Below are positions 9,176 through 18,513 of a DNA stretch of 49,885 bases, piece after piece (position 1 is the stretch's first letter; each line of letters starts with the position of its first letter). The notes beneath the pieces are model-generated. The model was not told where the DNA came from, made no database searches, and was given only the letters and a program-made list of their open reading frames with translations. This DNA is from CAZZEX01 sp964653285 (lineage in GTDB: Bacteria; Chloroflexota; Anaerolineae; B4-G1): NCBI GenBank assembly GCA_964653285.1, contig CAZZEX010000027.1, positions 1-49,885 on the forward strand, read 5' to 3'. The position numbers and the translations under genes are program-made.

Positions 9176-9832
9176 TCATTCTTTGAGAACGAGCGGTAGA
9201 TAGACTCGCACCGGGTTCACCAGTACCAGGGCGGTAGCCGTGTCCGTCAGGCCACCGGTCTGGGTCAGGACGGCCTGGTTCCACAGGGCGGTGCGGGAGG
9301 GCGCGGTGACGGTGACGACGTAGGTCAGCGTGACCTGCTCTCCCAGCCCCGGGTTGCCGCTCCAGGCCACGCGGTGCGGGGTGTAAGTCAGGCCGGGGCT
9401 GTGGGTCAGGGGCGGACTCGCGCCGGCCGGCAGGTCGTCGGTGAGGGTGAGCACCTGGCCGCTACCCACCACGGCCAGGGTGTAGGTGACCGCGTCAGGT
9501 CGCTAGATGAACTGGCGTTTTCGTCGTACCACAGGTAATAATCTACGGTGGTGACTTGAATTTTCAAAGCGTCGGCAGTGTAGCCCACTCGCACATCGGC
9601 ATAGTTGCGTGTGGGCGGATCACCCTGCTCGTTCTGGCCCAGCCAGAAGATAGCCGTCTGGCCCCAATCGAGGTCACCGCTGAAGTAAGGCGCGTTCACG
9701 CGACGGGGCGGGTCGGGGGGATTGGGCATTGGCCGGGGCCGGGGACAGCCACGGCCCGGCGAGCAGCGAAATCAGCAAACAGATGACCAGTTCCAGGTGC
9801 CAAATCAGTGGTGGTGAATGGACTCTGTTCAT
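9176..9832 (-). pseudogene. Secreted protein with YLPLV-type C-terminus, frameshifted
   Basis: The parts of one exported protein lie in alternating frames. A signal peptide (from the ATG at 9832, ending near PANAQ) is followed, after a run of six G at 9715-9720, by a module reading APYFSGDLDWGQ to WYDENASSSSD in another frame. The first frame then resumes near 9490 as a DUF11-like beta domain ending in YLPLVLKE. One added base in the G-run and one near 9490 would give a continuous reading, although a larger internal loss is also possible. The ATG overlaps the stop codon of the preceding beta-helix gene as ATGA. It may be a true pseudogene or contain homopolymer sequencing errors. Confidence 0.7.
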
Positions 9833-12165
9833 TGCGTCGCTCCTTTCAAGACCATTGGCAGGTAGACATGCGTGCCACCAACCAGCAGACCAACGCTGGT
9901 CGTCCGTGTGAAACCGCCGCCGGTGCCGGTGACGGGCACAGTATGCCACAAGCCGGGCAGGAGCGTCGAGCCGGTGGCCTGCCCTGAGCCTGTCGAAGGG
10001 TGGCTGTCGGTGATGGTGAGGGTGGCTTGGCTCGACTGGGCGACGATGGTGGGGGCCAGGCGGAGCGTCAGGCTGGGGGAGGGACTGGAGGCGGTCAGCG
10101 TGACGGTGTGGGTAAAGCCGCCGATGGGCTGCACTCCGATAGTGTACGTGGCAAGGCCACCGGGGGCGATGGCGCGGCTGGAGGGGATGGTAGTGAGCGT
10201 GAAGCCGCCGTACCCGTACTCAAAGGCTCCGATGTCAGGGGCAGCGCCGACATAGTCATCGTTGACGCCGGGGATGCCGACGCCGGCGTCAATCAGGTCG
10301 CTGGCGGGGTTCAGAGTATGATCGCCGCTTCCCGCGTCGGCAAAGCCAGGTTCGACGTTGAGGCCGTGGGGCTCCTGACCGGTGTGGTCCTGAAACTCAG
10401 CCAGGCTGTGCATGTGCCGGTTGGAGCCGTGGCCCCAGTAGACGAACTCATCTGGGTTGGTAGTGTACAGGTCATCGTAGTCAAAATCTATCGGCTGGCT
10501 CTCGTTGTAGTTGTTGAGGGCATAGTCGGTGCCGGACCAGATGTTGTTGCGGGCGCAGGTCATCTCCCAGGTCCCCGGTGCTTTGATGTAGATGCCGTTG
10601 TTGCCCGGCAGGGCGGCGTCGGTGGTGTTGTGGAAGGGGTACATCGGGCCGGACTTGCCGTAGCCGCTGTTGAACTTGAAGGGGCTACCGCTGTAGTCGT
10701 TGTTGCCCACGCCGGTGCGGTAAATCAGATTGCGGATGGCGTAAACCGGACCGGTATAGACGGGGGCCAGGGAGATGCCCATCAGCACGTCGTGGAAGGT
10801 GTTGGACCAGATACGCACGTTGCTGCACTGGCCGTCGGTCTCTATCCCGTCGTCTCCGGCGCGGTAGACCAGGTTCTCGTAGAAGTCGGTCTCGTTGGTC
10901 ACGCCAGCTGTCCCCGATGGGCAAATCCCCAGCCCATCGAAATAGTCGTGGAAAGTATTGCGGCGGATGATGTTGCCGCGCCCGGTGACCGGGTCGTAGA
11001 AGCCGATGCCACCCGTCTCCAGTCTACTGCCACTCTTGACCGCATCCCAGGGCCAATCGAAGTCAGTGTCGTAGAACTCATTGTCCTGGATGACGTTACG
11101 ATGGGACGCGCGCTTGATGCCGATGCCGAGGTCATTGACGGCGAAGGTGCAGCCCTGCACCAGGTTGTCGCTGGCGTTGTTGAAGTAGATCGCCTTGGCC
11201 CAGTTCCCCTGCCCGTAGTGGCGAAAGGTCAGGTTGACAAAGTAGATGTAATCTTGCTCGACGTAGAAGGCGTTGTTGTACCGGGAGACGACCATCGCGG
11301 CATTGTCGGGATCGGCGTCGCCCGCCAGGCGGACGTATAGGGTCGTGCCTTCAGCGTAGAAGCCGGGGATGTCCCAGCGGAGGCTTTGCAGGTCGGGGAG
11401 GCTCTGGTAGGGCAGGAGGCGATTGCCGTCGGCCATGACCAGGTGGGGGTCGGCTACGTTGACGATGGTGCGGTAGACGCCGCCGCCCTGGGCTGTCCAG
11501 GTGAAGGTGTCTGAGTCGGGGTCGGCCCCGTCCAGCACGGCCGTCTCGCCGTCGTGGCCCCGGATGAGGATGGGCGCGCCCGAGGCGCCGGAGTGGGGGA
11601 GCGTGATCTCGCCCTGGCAGTAGACGCCGCCGCGCAGGACGACCTCGTCGCCGGATCCGGCCCGGCTCAGCCCCTCGGCCAGCGAGCAGGGCGCGGCCTC
11701 GCTGCACACCGTCCCGCTGCCGTCGTGGGCGACGTGGTAGGAGTGATTTGACGCAGGGATGGTGATTTCAGCGCGTGTGGAACCGGTACTGGCCACGGTC
11801 TTGCCGTCCAGGGGGCCGCCGTCGGGGTCGCTGAGGGTGACGCGCACGTCGTAGGCAGTGCCGGGCTCCAGCCAGAAGAGGCTGCCCACGAAGCGGGTGT
11901 CGGCGACCCGGGAGAGGGGAAAGCCCTGGCGGTAAGACCTGCTCCCGCTGGCGCGGTACTCGACGCTAGTGACGGCGTCCCGGTCGGGGTCGTCGGTGTC
12001 AGCGATAGTGACGATGACTCCCATCGCGTGGAAAGTGCCGTAGAGTTCCAGCGCGGCGGCGGCGCGGGCAGGAGGCAGGGGGGCAGAGGAGCAGGGGAGC
12101 AAGGGGGCAGGGGAGCAGAGGGCCGCCAGGAGGGTCAGAAGGATGGGCATAGATCTGATTCCCAT
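9829..12165 (-). CDS. Secreted right-handed parallel beta-helix protein
   Basis: An exported protein of about 778 residues: signal peptide, a fibronectin-like beta segment, then a long pectate-lyase-like parallel beta-helix (about residues 145-630) with stacked repeats of the type NVIQDNEFYD and NIIRRNTFHD, a beta-sandwich, and a C-terminal YLPMVLKGATQ tail. Such helices bind or cleave polysaccharides, but no catalytic triad can be assigned. The ATG at 12165 is preferred over 12177 because GGAGG lies 4-5 nt upstream of it. An octamer repeat array encodes residues 17-30 just after the hydrophobic core of the signal, and a dispersed 20-bp repeat is read as HPSTGSGQ near the C-terminus. It is coupled to the broken secreted protein downstream. 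Confidence 0.85.
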   Translation of the reverse strand: MGIRSMPILLTLLAALCSPAPLLPCSSAPLPPARAAAALELYGTFHAMGVIVTIADTDDPDRDAVTSVEYRASGSRSYRQGFPLSRVADTRFVGSLFWLEPGTAYDVRVTLSDPDGGPLDGKTVASTGSTRAEITIPASNHSYHVAHDGSGTVCSEAAPCSLAEGLSRAGSGDEVVLRGGVYCQGEITLPHSGASGAPILIRGHDGETAVLDGADPDSDTFTWTAQGGGVYRTIVNVADPHLVMADGNRLLPYQSLPDLQSLRWDIPGFYAEGTTLYVRLAGDADPDNAAMVVSRYNNAFYVEQDYIYFVNLTFRHYGQGNWAKAIYFNNASDNLVQGCTFAVNDLGIGIKRASHRNVIQDNEFYDTDFDWPWDAVKSGSRLETGGIGFYDPVTGRGNIIRRNTFHDYFDGLGICPSGTAGVTNETDFYENLVYRAGDDGIETDGQCSNVRIWSNTFHDVLMGISLAPVYTGPVYAIRNLIYRTGVGNNDYSGSPFKFNSGYGKSGPMYPFHNTTDAALPGNNGIYIKAPGTWEMTCARNNIWSGTDYALNNYNESQPIDFDYDDLYTTNPDEFVYWGHGSNRHMHSLAEFQDHTGQEPHGLNVEPGFADAGSGDHTLNPASDLIDAGVGIPGVNDDYVGAAPDIGAFEYGYGGFTLTTIPSSRAIAPGGLATYTIGVQPIGGFTHTVTLTASSPSPSLTLRLAPTIVAQSSQATLTITDSHPSTGSGQATGSTLLPGLWHTVPVTGTGGGFTRTTSVGLLVGGTHVYLPMVLKGATQ
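9981..10000. repeat. Dispersed CCCTTCGACAGGCTCAGG-type word, in-frame
   Basis: A 20-bp copy of the family lies within the C-terminal beta-sandwich of the beta-helix protein and adds the peptide PSTGSGQ without breaking the frame. Related copies are at 28341, 36994, 39013 and 49283. Confidence 0.7.
12078..12117. repeat. Octamer array, five units, in a signal-peptide region
   Basis: Five consecutive 8-mers of consensus GGGGAGCA run in register. They lie inside the coding region of the beta-helix protein and encode a Ser/Pro/Ala/Cys-rich stretch directly after the signal hydrophobic core. Confidence 0.75.
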
Positions 12166-12185
12166 TCTTCCTCCCATTTTTCGCC

Positions 12186-15100
12186 TTACCCCATCGCCGC
12201 TTCCAGGGCCAGCGGGGGCAGGCCGAAGGACGCCAGGATCTCCCTGGTCGCCCGTTCGGCCTGTTTGTAGTCCCGCATAGCTTCAGGTGCCTGGCTGAAT
12301 AGGTCTCTTCCCACCTGGTGCAAGTACTGCTCGTAGCCCTGCACGGCCTTGCCAGCAGCCATGGGGTCAGCGGGCACTTTCAGCGTGTACTGGCCAGGGC
12401 GGGTGGCGTAGACGGCATAGCGGGCCTGTACTTCGTCCCCTGTCAGCGTCCCCACTTCCTTGCCGTCCGCATCCATCAGCGTTTGCTGGGTAATGAAGGG
12501 CAACCACGAGACGGGTCGCCCTGTCACCGGGACGCTCATTAGCGCCGGTTTGGGGCCGGGGAGGAAGGAGGCGATGGGCTTGAGGCCGCCGGGGAGCACC
12601 TCTTTGCGCACCTGCTGTTTCACCTGCTCCCGGCTCATCCGGCGCGTTCGTTTCTTGCGGCGGCGGCGCATTTTGGGCAGGGCCAGCCGCTCCTGCACCA
12701 TCTCCACCAGCCCATCGTAGATGCGCTGTTGGTAGAGAAGGGGATTCAGCCCCAGAGCCTCCAGCACCGCCGCGTCCAGCGCTTGCCGGTCCTTCCGTTT
12801 CACCTCCTGCACGATGGGCTTCACGGGCCGGCGTTTCAGTTTCTCGTAGGCGGACAGGATTTTCTTCCGCATTGCTGGAGAAACTTGGGCTGGGTCGGGG
12901 ATGGGACATTGTGCTGCTTCGTAGACCATATTATCCAGAGCACCCTCCCCCAGGTTGACACGGCTGTTCAGTTCTATCAACAGAGCCATCACAGTGCTGT
13001 TCAACAATGCCCACAGGAGTGTTTCGCCTATGCCTTCCTTGACTACAATTTCATACATCCTGTCGCTTGCCAGCACGTTGCCTTCGTTCACGAAGACTGC
13101 AAACCTGTCATTGAATGACTTGGGCCACATCCCGTCTGGCCTTGTAGCCTCTCTCAGCAACCACCACGCCTTGCGACCCCGCACGCTGGGCACCTGGGGC
13201 CAGGGGACGCCACGGGAGGTCTGCTGCTGTGCCCCCCATTCCACGTACTCGCGAGCGCCCGTCCACCCGCTCTCCAGAAGTTCATCGCGCAGTTGGGGCT
13301 CATCCTTGGGCCCCTCGTCGGGCAGGATGACGCCGACCCCGGGCGGGAGAAAAAGGCGGTAGCGCAGTCTCCCCGGGTCTATCACGATGCTCTGGGCCTC
13401 CTTGGGGCTCTTGATGATCGGGCGCAGGCAGGCTTCCTCGATCTCACACTCGTACCCCCGCCCGTTACGCACCCGCAGGGTTCCAGGCTCCTTTCCCGGC
13501 CCCAGCGGCTGCAGGTAGAAGAAATCGTTGATGCCTGTCGTATAGCCACGCCGTACCTCGGCCACCTTTGTGAGGGGCACCAGTTTACTGCCCGTTTCCT
13601 TCAGCAGGTCAAAGTAGACCTGGGGGGCACGCAGGTAAGGCCCCCACTTGGCTTGCTTCCCCTGTGCTTGTACTTCCGTCTCCAGGTCGGCCTGGCGCAC
13701 CAGGCGAATGCGCAGGTCGGCGTCTTCCACCGCGTTGATTCCCTTCGGCACCTCTACCTCACCAGCGGTGTTCCAGGTCGCCAACTGCGCGTCGGCCATA
13801 CGGACTTTGTTCACCAGGGCGTCCACCTTTAACCAACGCTCGTGCTCCTTGAGCAGCAGGTCACGGGGCAGGAGTTCAGCCAGGGGGCGCTTCACCTTGA
13901 CGAAGCGAACGAGGTTGTTGGCCCGCTGCTCTGGGTCCTTGCACCGCTCCAGGATGGTGAAGACGGTGTTGATGGCGGCGTCCTCGAACCAGGGTTCGGC
14001 CCACGAGGCGACGACGGCGACTACCTTGAAGTGGCGTAGGAAGAAGCGCTTCAGTTCCAGCCCGTAGGCCACATCCAACCAGGAGTTAGAGGTCACGACG
14101 CCGATGCGTCCCCCTTCTGGCAGGAAGGCGGCAGCGTGGAGGAAGAGGTAAGCGTAGATGTCGGCTTGGCCGGAGAGGTGCAGGTCTATGCGCCCTTTCT
14201 GCACCTGAGTCTCCAGCCACTTCTGCTGCTCCTGCTTCACTCTGGCCGCTATCGCCTCGACCTCAGCCTCGGGGGTCCTTTTGAGGGTGAAGATGTCACG
14301 GTCATTCCAGAACCACTCCAGCGCGATGGCTTGCGTGATTTGCCGCTTATAGCCTGGGTTCTGCCGCTCAGTCAACTCCTGGCGGATGTAGGGGAAGTTG
14401 CCGACGAGTCCGTGGAAGGTAGGCATTGGCACTTGGACTTTGGGGTAGTCGGGGGCGATGGCTTTGGGTGGTGGAAATTGAAAGGTTTGCCCTGGTTGGA
14501 TGCGGAAGAAGTCTTCCGTGATGACGCGGGGAAAGTTAGACACGTCCTTCACGTCCTGGCGGAAGAGATTGATGGTGGCCAGTTCGGCCGGGAAATGAGC
14601 GATGTCCACACCCCAGAGTCGCTCCAGAAGATCGGCGTGGCTGGCCCGATAGGTAGATAGCCAGCGCAGGCGGCTGTAGAGGCGGTTGAGGAAAGTGCCA
14701 GAGCCGCAGGTGGGGTCCAGGTAGGCAGCGTCTGGGTGGTCGGCCACGAAGCCGATGATAAAGTCCACCAGGTCCTCACGGGTGAAGTACTGGCCCAGGG
14801 CGTGACGCTCCTCGTCTGGGATGAGCCCCTCCAGGATCTCGCCGATGACATCCTCCTTGAGCAGGCTGAAATCGTAGCGGTGGAAATCCCTCAGCAGATT
14901 GTCCAGGACAGGGTCGGCCCCGGCGGGGAAGCCCAGTTGATCCAGCGGGCTGGGTTCGAAGACGGCTTGCCAGTCCACTGCCTGGGCTTTGGAGAAGGCA
15001 TTCTGAAGCAGGTCGGCGACGGGCTGTGCGCTGCCGGGGAGGGGCTTGAGGTCGGGCAGGCCACGATAGTGGCGGCGAACGGTGAAGTAGAAAAGGATGC

Positions 15101-15770
15101 GTAGGGCCAAGGAGTAGGCCCATTGGCGGGCGATGGTGTCATCCAGGTCGGGCGTGCCGGTGGGGATGCCCTGTTTGACCGCCCACCGGTTTACCTGCTG
15201 CCGGACGTGGGTATCTTTCTTCTTGTCGAACAGATGTCGCTGCAGGAGGGGGTGGAGTTCCCGGACGGCTTTCTGGAGGATGGAGATGAAGTATATCTTG
15301 TCAGGGACGAAAGCATGGACGGTTCCCTGCTGATAGAGGTGATCCAGGTCGTCCAGAATCTGCCTGGCCTGCTGGATCACGGCTAGCCGCTTGGGGACAA
15401 CTTTCCATTCATCCAGAGTGTTAAGGAGAGGCTTGGGATAGGACTTGAGGGGGTGCAGAGAGCCGTCCGGCATGATCTCGTAGAGCGTGCCATGCTGGAA
15501 GTTCCAGACGACGACGAAGGAGACACCCAGGTTCTGGGATTTCTGGGGCAGTTTGGAGAGGTCTTCCTTGAGGCCGGGGGCCTTCAGTTTCCAGGAGGCG
15601 AAGGCTTGTTGGGCCGCGTAGTCCGTCCAAACCGTGATGTCAGGGTAGCCACTACTGGCGTGAGATTCCACCGTGGTTTTCTGAAAGGGGTAACTGCCCT
15701 GTTTAAGGAGGTGATCCAGTTCGCCGGCCAAGTCGGCGGCGACTTCTCGTTCGGTAATCTTGATGGCCAT
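12186..15770 (-). CDS. Type IIG-like DNA methyltransferase with N-terminal nuclease-like domain
   Basis: This 1194-residue protein has the architecture of Eco57I-type restriction-modification enzymes. The N-terminal 130 residues look like a PD-(D/E)xK fold (Pro43-Asp44, then Lys61-Leu62-Lys63), with Lys where the acidic residue of E-x-K is expected. A helical connector leads to GQYFTRED (326-333) and SAM-binding motif I DPTCGSGTF (352-360). Motif IV is NFPY (458-461), a variant of NPPY, which points to N6-adenine. A target-recognition region follows, then a C-terminal extension rich in Lys and Arg. AAGGTG precedes the ATG at 15770. No separate specificity gene is adjacent. The protein may be a restriction enzyme, or a methyltransferase with a dead nuclease. 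Confidence 0.82.
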   Translation of the reverse strand: MAIKITEREVAADLAGELDHLLKQGSYPFQKTTVESHASSGYPDITVWTDYAAQQAFASWKLKAPGLKEDLSKLPQKSQNLGVSFVVVWNFQHGTLYEIMPDGSLHPLKSYPKPLLNTLDEWKVVPKRLAVIQQARQILDDLDHLYQQGTVHAFVPDKIYFISILQKAVRELHPLLQRHLFDKKKDTHVRQQVNRWAVKQGIPTGTPDLDDTIARQWAYSLALRILFYFTVRRHYRGLPDLKPLPGSAQPVADLLQNAFSKAQAVDWQAVFEPSPLDQLGFPAGADPVLDNLLRDFHRYDFSLLKEDVIGEILEGLIPDEERHALGQYFTREDLVDFIIGFVADHPDAAYLDPTCGSGTFLNRLYSRLRWLSTYRASHADLLERLWGVDIAHFPAELATINLFRQDVKDVSNFPRVITEDFFRIQPGQTFQFPPPKAIAPDYPKVQVPMPTFHGLVGNFPYIRQELTERQNPGYKRQITQAIALEWFWNDRDIFTLKRTPEAEVEAIAARVKQEQQKWLETQVQKGRIDLHLSGQADIYAYLFLHAAAFLPEGGRIGVVTSNSWLDVAYGLELKRFFLRHFKVVAVVASWAEPWFEDAAINTVFTILERCKDPEQRANNLVRFVKVKRPLAELLPRDLLLKEHERWLKVDALVNKVRMADAQLATWNTAGEVEVPKGINAVEDADLRIRLVRQADLETEVQAQGKQAKWGPYLRAPQVYFDLLKETGSKLVPLTKVAEVRRGYTTGINDFFYLQPLGPGKEPGTLRVRNGRGYECEIEEACLRPIIKSPKEAQSIVIDPGRLRYRLFLPPGVGVILPDEGPKDEPQLRDELLESGWTGAREYVEWGAQQQTSRGVPWPQVPSVRGRKAWWLLREATRPDGMWPKSFNDRFAVFVNEGNVLASDRMYEIVVKEGIGETLLWALLNSTVMALLIELNSRVNLGEGALDNMVYEAAQCPIPDPAQVSPAMRKKILSAYEKLKRRPVKPIVQEVKRKDRQALDAAVLEALGLNPLLYQQRIYDGLVEMVQERLALPKMRRRRKKRTRRMSREQVKQQVRKEVLPGGLKPIASFLPGPKPALMSVPVTGRPVSWLPFITQQTLMDADGKEVGTLTGDEVQARYAVYATRPGQYTLKVPADPMAAGKAVQGYEQYLHQVGRDLFSQAPEAMRDYKQAERATREILASFGLPPLALEAAMG

Positions 15771-15897
15771 TGCGCACCTTTACAAGTGACGTACCGAGCA
15801 TAGCGCACGTTTTTTTATTTTACTGGTAGGGAGGTGATTTGGCAAATAGCCTGGACCTAAAGAGTGATCGGGGATGCGCCCATCGCCAATCTCTGCG

Positions 15898-17901
15898 TCA
15901 CTGCCTCTGAATGATCGGCAGGTAGAGGGCGTAGCCGTTGACGATGACCCCTGCTGGCCGCTGCAACACGTTGCCCAGGCCGTCATCTATCAGCACCGTG
16001 TTGGGGATAGCATAAGGCATGGTGATCTGCTGGCTGACAGTGACTCCGAAGGTGATGGTAATGGGCACAGCAGTGGGCACCGTTCCTGTCCAGGTAATCA
16101 CGCCTCCTGCCTCGCCGTAACTGCCAGAGGAGGCCCATACGTTCCCCAGATAATACACCTCGGCGGGCAATGTGTCAGTGACCCAGACGCCCCCCAGCGC
16201 CGGGCCGGGGTTTTCCAGCCAGATGGTGCAGGTCAGCGCGTCGCCGGGACCAGGCAGAGAGGGAAACACACTGACCTGTGAGTTCTCGAGCGATCCGTAC
16301 AGCGGTGATCCCGTGCGCTGATAGTTCCCCCGGCCGGTGCCCCACAGGATGCGGGCATTCGCCGTGCCGGGCAGGTCGTAGGCCACCAGGCCGGAATGGG
16401 CGGTGTTCAGCACCACTTCCAGGTCGGCGTCGCCGTCAATGTTTGCCAGGGTGGGGGCGGCCAGTCCCCCGTTCCAGTCCGGGCTGCCGTAGGCGGCGGG
16501 CAGGTCTATTTCATGCCGGGGGTTGCCCAGGTAGTCCAGGATGTGCAGTTTGCCGGTTTGGTAGGTGCCCTTTTGCGCCCACGAGGCAAAGATGACCTCG
16601 GGGTGGCCGTCGTTGTCCAGGTCGGCCACGACCGGCTCGGAGGCAAAGCGGTAAAAGCCCTCACCAGCGTTGTAGACGGAGTAGGGCCAGTGGCCGTGTT
16701 CGGTCTTGTCCAGCCAGAAGGCGTGCATCCGGCCATCATAAGATGGGTAAATGATCTCCAAGTTGCCATCGCTGTCCAGGTCCACCGTCACCGGGTTCGG
16801 TTGCACACTTTCTATGACGTTGTAATTCTGGATCACTGGTGCGCCCGTATCCACAGGCAAGGTCGTCCAGTCGAAGCCATCCGCGTTGAAACGGCTGCGG
16901 TCGGCGTTCAAGATATACGGCCCGTTGTACAGGTCAGTGTAGGGGCTGGTGTGACAGTCGTGCACGTCACCGATGACGACCACTTCGTTAACGCCGTCTC
17001 TGTTCACGTCCACGACGTTCGCCGGTCCGTTGGCAAAGTTGGCCCGGGCCGTGGATTCGGTGTAGCACGGCCCCCAGCCACGGGTCTCGTATTCCAGGTC
17101 AACGTAGGCCGGCACCTCGCCCCAGTGATCCATGTCGTGGCCCGAGTGGCCGTGGTACATCTCGTGTGTCGGGAGGTGAGTGCCGTCCGGCTCGTAGGCG
17201 CAGATGGTGATGGTGTCGGAGGGGATGACCAGTTCGAACAGGCCGTCGCCGTCCAGGTCGCCCAGGCCGATGTTGTCGTTGTACAGGCCAGCGGCTGAGC
17301 CTTCGTCGTTGCTCAACTGGGGCCATCCAGCCCGTATGCTGCCGGTGTGTTCAAAGACCCAGGCGTTGACGCGGTTCAGGCGTGCCAACCCGACGACGAT
17401 CTCCATATCGCCGTCGCCGTCCAGGTCAGCCACGGCCAGGGAGCGGAACTCGTTGCTGACGGGGTGCTGCGACCAGACGGTGTTCCCGGCGTGGTCAAAG
17501 ACGTGGACGTAGCCACCACCGTGCGCGGTGACGATTTCCGGGTCACCGTCCCCGTCCAGGTCGGCGACGACGACGCCGGGCCACACCCGGCTGCCAGCCG
17601 GGTCAACGCTCCATTGCGGGGAGCCGTCCTCGCCGTTGAGGACGAAGAGGGTGTAAGCGGCTCCAATGACCTCTGGGGATCCGTCACCGTCCAGGTCGGC
17701 CACGGCGGGGGAGGAATACCAGCCGGTCTCGCACCAGGAGGAGTAGCAGCCGCCGTGCTGCCACTTGAGGACGGGAGCCTGGACAGCCTGGAGGGGGGCA
17801 GCGCGGGTGCTGGCATGCTGGGGGACGCTGCCGCCCCCCAGCAGTAGGGCCACGAGCAGGATGCCGGGCCCGAGCCGGTTCTGTGTCTTTTTCGTGTTCA
17901 T
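15898..17901 (-). CDS. Secreted FG-GAP/VCBS-repeat protein with YLP-type C-terminus
   Basis: A 667-residue exported protein with an N-terminal signal (to about residue 35). It has at least six FG-GAP/VCBS blades, each with a calcium-loop-like VADLDGDGDPEI motif, forming an integrin-alpha-like beta-propeller (about 60-540). A DUF11-like beta domain (about 545-650) and the terminal LYLPIIQRQ follow. Such proteins are usually surface adhesins or ligand binders, and no enzymatic motif is seen. It stands between the type IIG enzyme and the broken Crp gene with no operon partner. The tail matches those of other secreted proteins in the window, which suggests a shared route to the cell surface. Confidence 0.88.
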   Translation of the reverse strand: MNTKKTQNRLGPGILLVALLLGGGSVPQHASTRAAPLQAVQAPVLKWQHGGCYSSWCETGWYSSPAVADLDGDGSPEVIGAAYTLFVLNGEDGSPQWSVDPAGSRVWPGVVVADLDGDGDPEIVTAHGGGYVHVFDHAGNTVWSQHPVSNEFRSLAVADLDGDGDMEIVVGLARLNRVNAWVFEHTGSIRAGWPQLSNDEGSAAGLYNDNIGLGDLDGDGLFELVIPSDTITICAYEPDGTHLPTHEMYHGHSGHDMDHWGEVPAYVDLEYETRGWGPCYTESTARANFANGPANVVDVNRDGVNEVVVIGDVHDCHTSPYTDLYNGPYILNADRSRFNADGFDWTTLPVDTGAPVIQNYNVIESVQPNPVTVDLDSDGNLEIIYPSYDGRMHAFWLDKTEHGHWPYSVYNAGEGFYRFASEPVVADLDNDGHPEVIFASWAQKGTYQTGKLHILDYLGNPRHEIDLPAAYGSPDWNGGLAAPTLANIDGDADLEVVLNTAHSGLVAYDLPGTANARILWGTGRGNYQRTGSPLYGSLENSQVSVFPSLPGPGDALTCTIWLENPGPALGGVWVTDTLPAEVYYLGNVWASSGSYGEAGGVITWTGTVPTAVPITITFGVTVSQQITMPYAIPNTVLIDDGLGNVLQRPAGVIVNGYALYLPIIQRQ

Positions 17902-17997
17902 TGTCGTGGACAGCCGTGTGGCACTAATAGTAAGAGACTTCGCATTTTCATCTTGTTACCTTCTTTCCGTTCTAGTCCTTGAGGGCGAAACCCGGTC

Positions 17998-18510
17998 ATG
18001 TTTTATAGGATACCAGAGGAAGCAGGGAAAGGCAATAACGCGCTGGTACTATGCGATGGGGCGGGTGAAGTGATCTTCTACCAGGGAGAGCCAGGGTCTA
18101 CCTGCCGCGTCGTCATGCGGGGTAGTGTGCGGGTCTTAGTGATAGGAGAGGACGGGCGGGAGCTGGCGATGCGCTGGCGATGCGCATCCTCGGGCCGGGG
18201 GAGATCGTTGGAGAAATGGCGTTGTTTGAGTACCTGCCCTGCTCAGCCAGCGTGGAGACATTGGAAGAGACCCGGACGCTGGAATTGCACCGCGATGTGC
18301 TGCTCTACTGTCTGCGGAAGTCGCCTGCGCTGGCGCTGAGCCTGCTGCGAGACCTGAGCGCGCGACTGCGGTACGCCACGGAGGAGGCGGAAGGGTTGGC
18401 CTCGCTGACGGTGACCGAGCGGCTGATGCGGCGGCTCCGGCAACTGGCCGAGTGGTCGGGGATGCCGGTGCCGGGTGGCGTGCGGATCGTGCCGCCGATG
18501 GCGCGGTGTC
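17998..18510 (+). pseudogene. Crp/Fnr-family regulator, frameshifted and lacking its DNA-binding end
   Basis: The cyclic-nucleotide-binding fold is recognisable (EVIFYQGEPGST, then GPGEIVGEMALFE, then the dimer helix DLSARLRYATEEAEG), but it is split between two frames. An exact 11-bp tandem duplication (18162-18172 and 18173-18183) causes the shift, and deleting one copy gives ELAMRILGPGE in one frame. The N-terminus is shorter than usual. The C-terminus stops matching at VRIVPPM, just before the helix-turn-helix, where the 3' end of the oppositely oriented hydrolase begins. The regulator is therefore damaged in three ways. Confidence 0.85.
18162..18183 (+). repeat. 11-bp tandem duplication causing a frameshift
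   Basis: GCTGGCGATGC is present twice with no spacer. The second copy adds 11 bp (2 modulo 3) and breaks the Crp/Fnr reading frame. The exactness suggests a recent replication-slippage event. Confidence 0.85.
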
Positions 18511-18513
18511 GCT

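Noticed and set aside
10000..11340. A 446-residue open frame antisense to the beta-helix protein
   Set aside because: Its Val/Gly/Asp-rich translation has no recognisable domain and mirrors the codon pattern of the real gene on the other strand. The signal peptide, repeats and terminal tail are all on the minus strand.
16396..17298. A 300-residue open frame antisense to the VCBS protein
   Set aside because: It is low-complexity Val/Gly/Asp sequence produced by the complement of DLDGDG repeats. No start context is visible.
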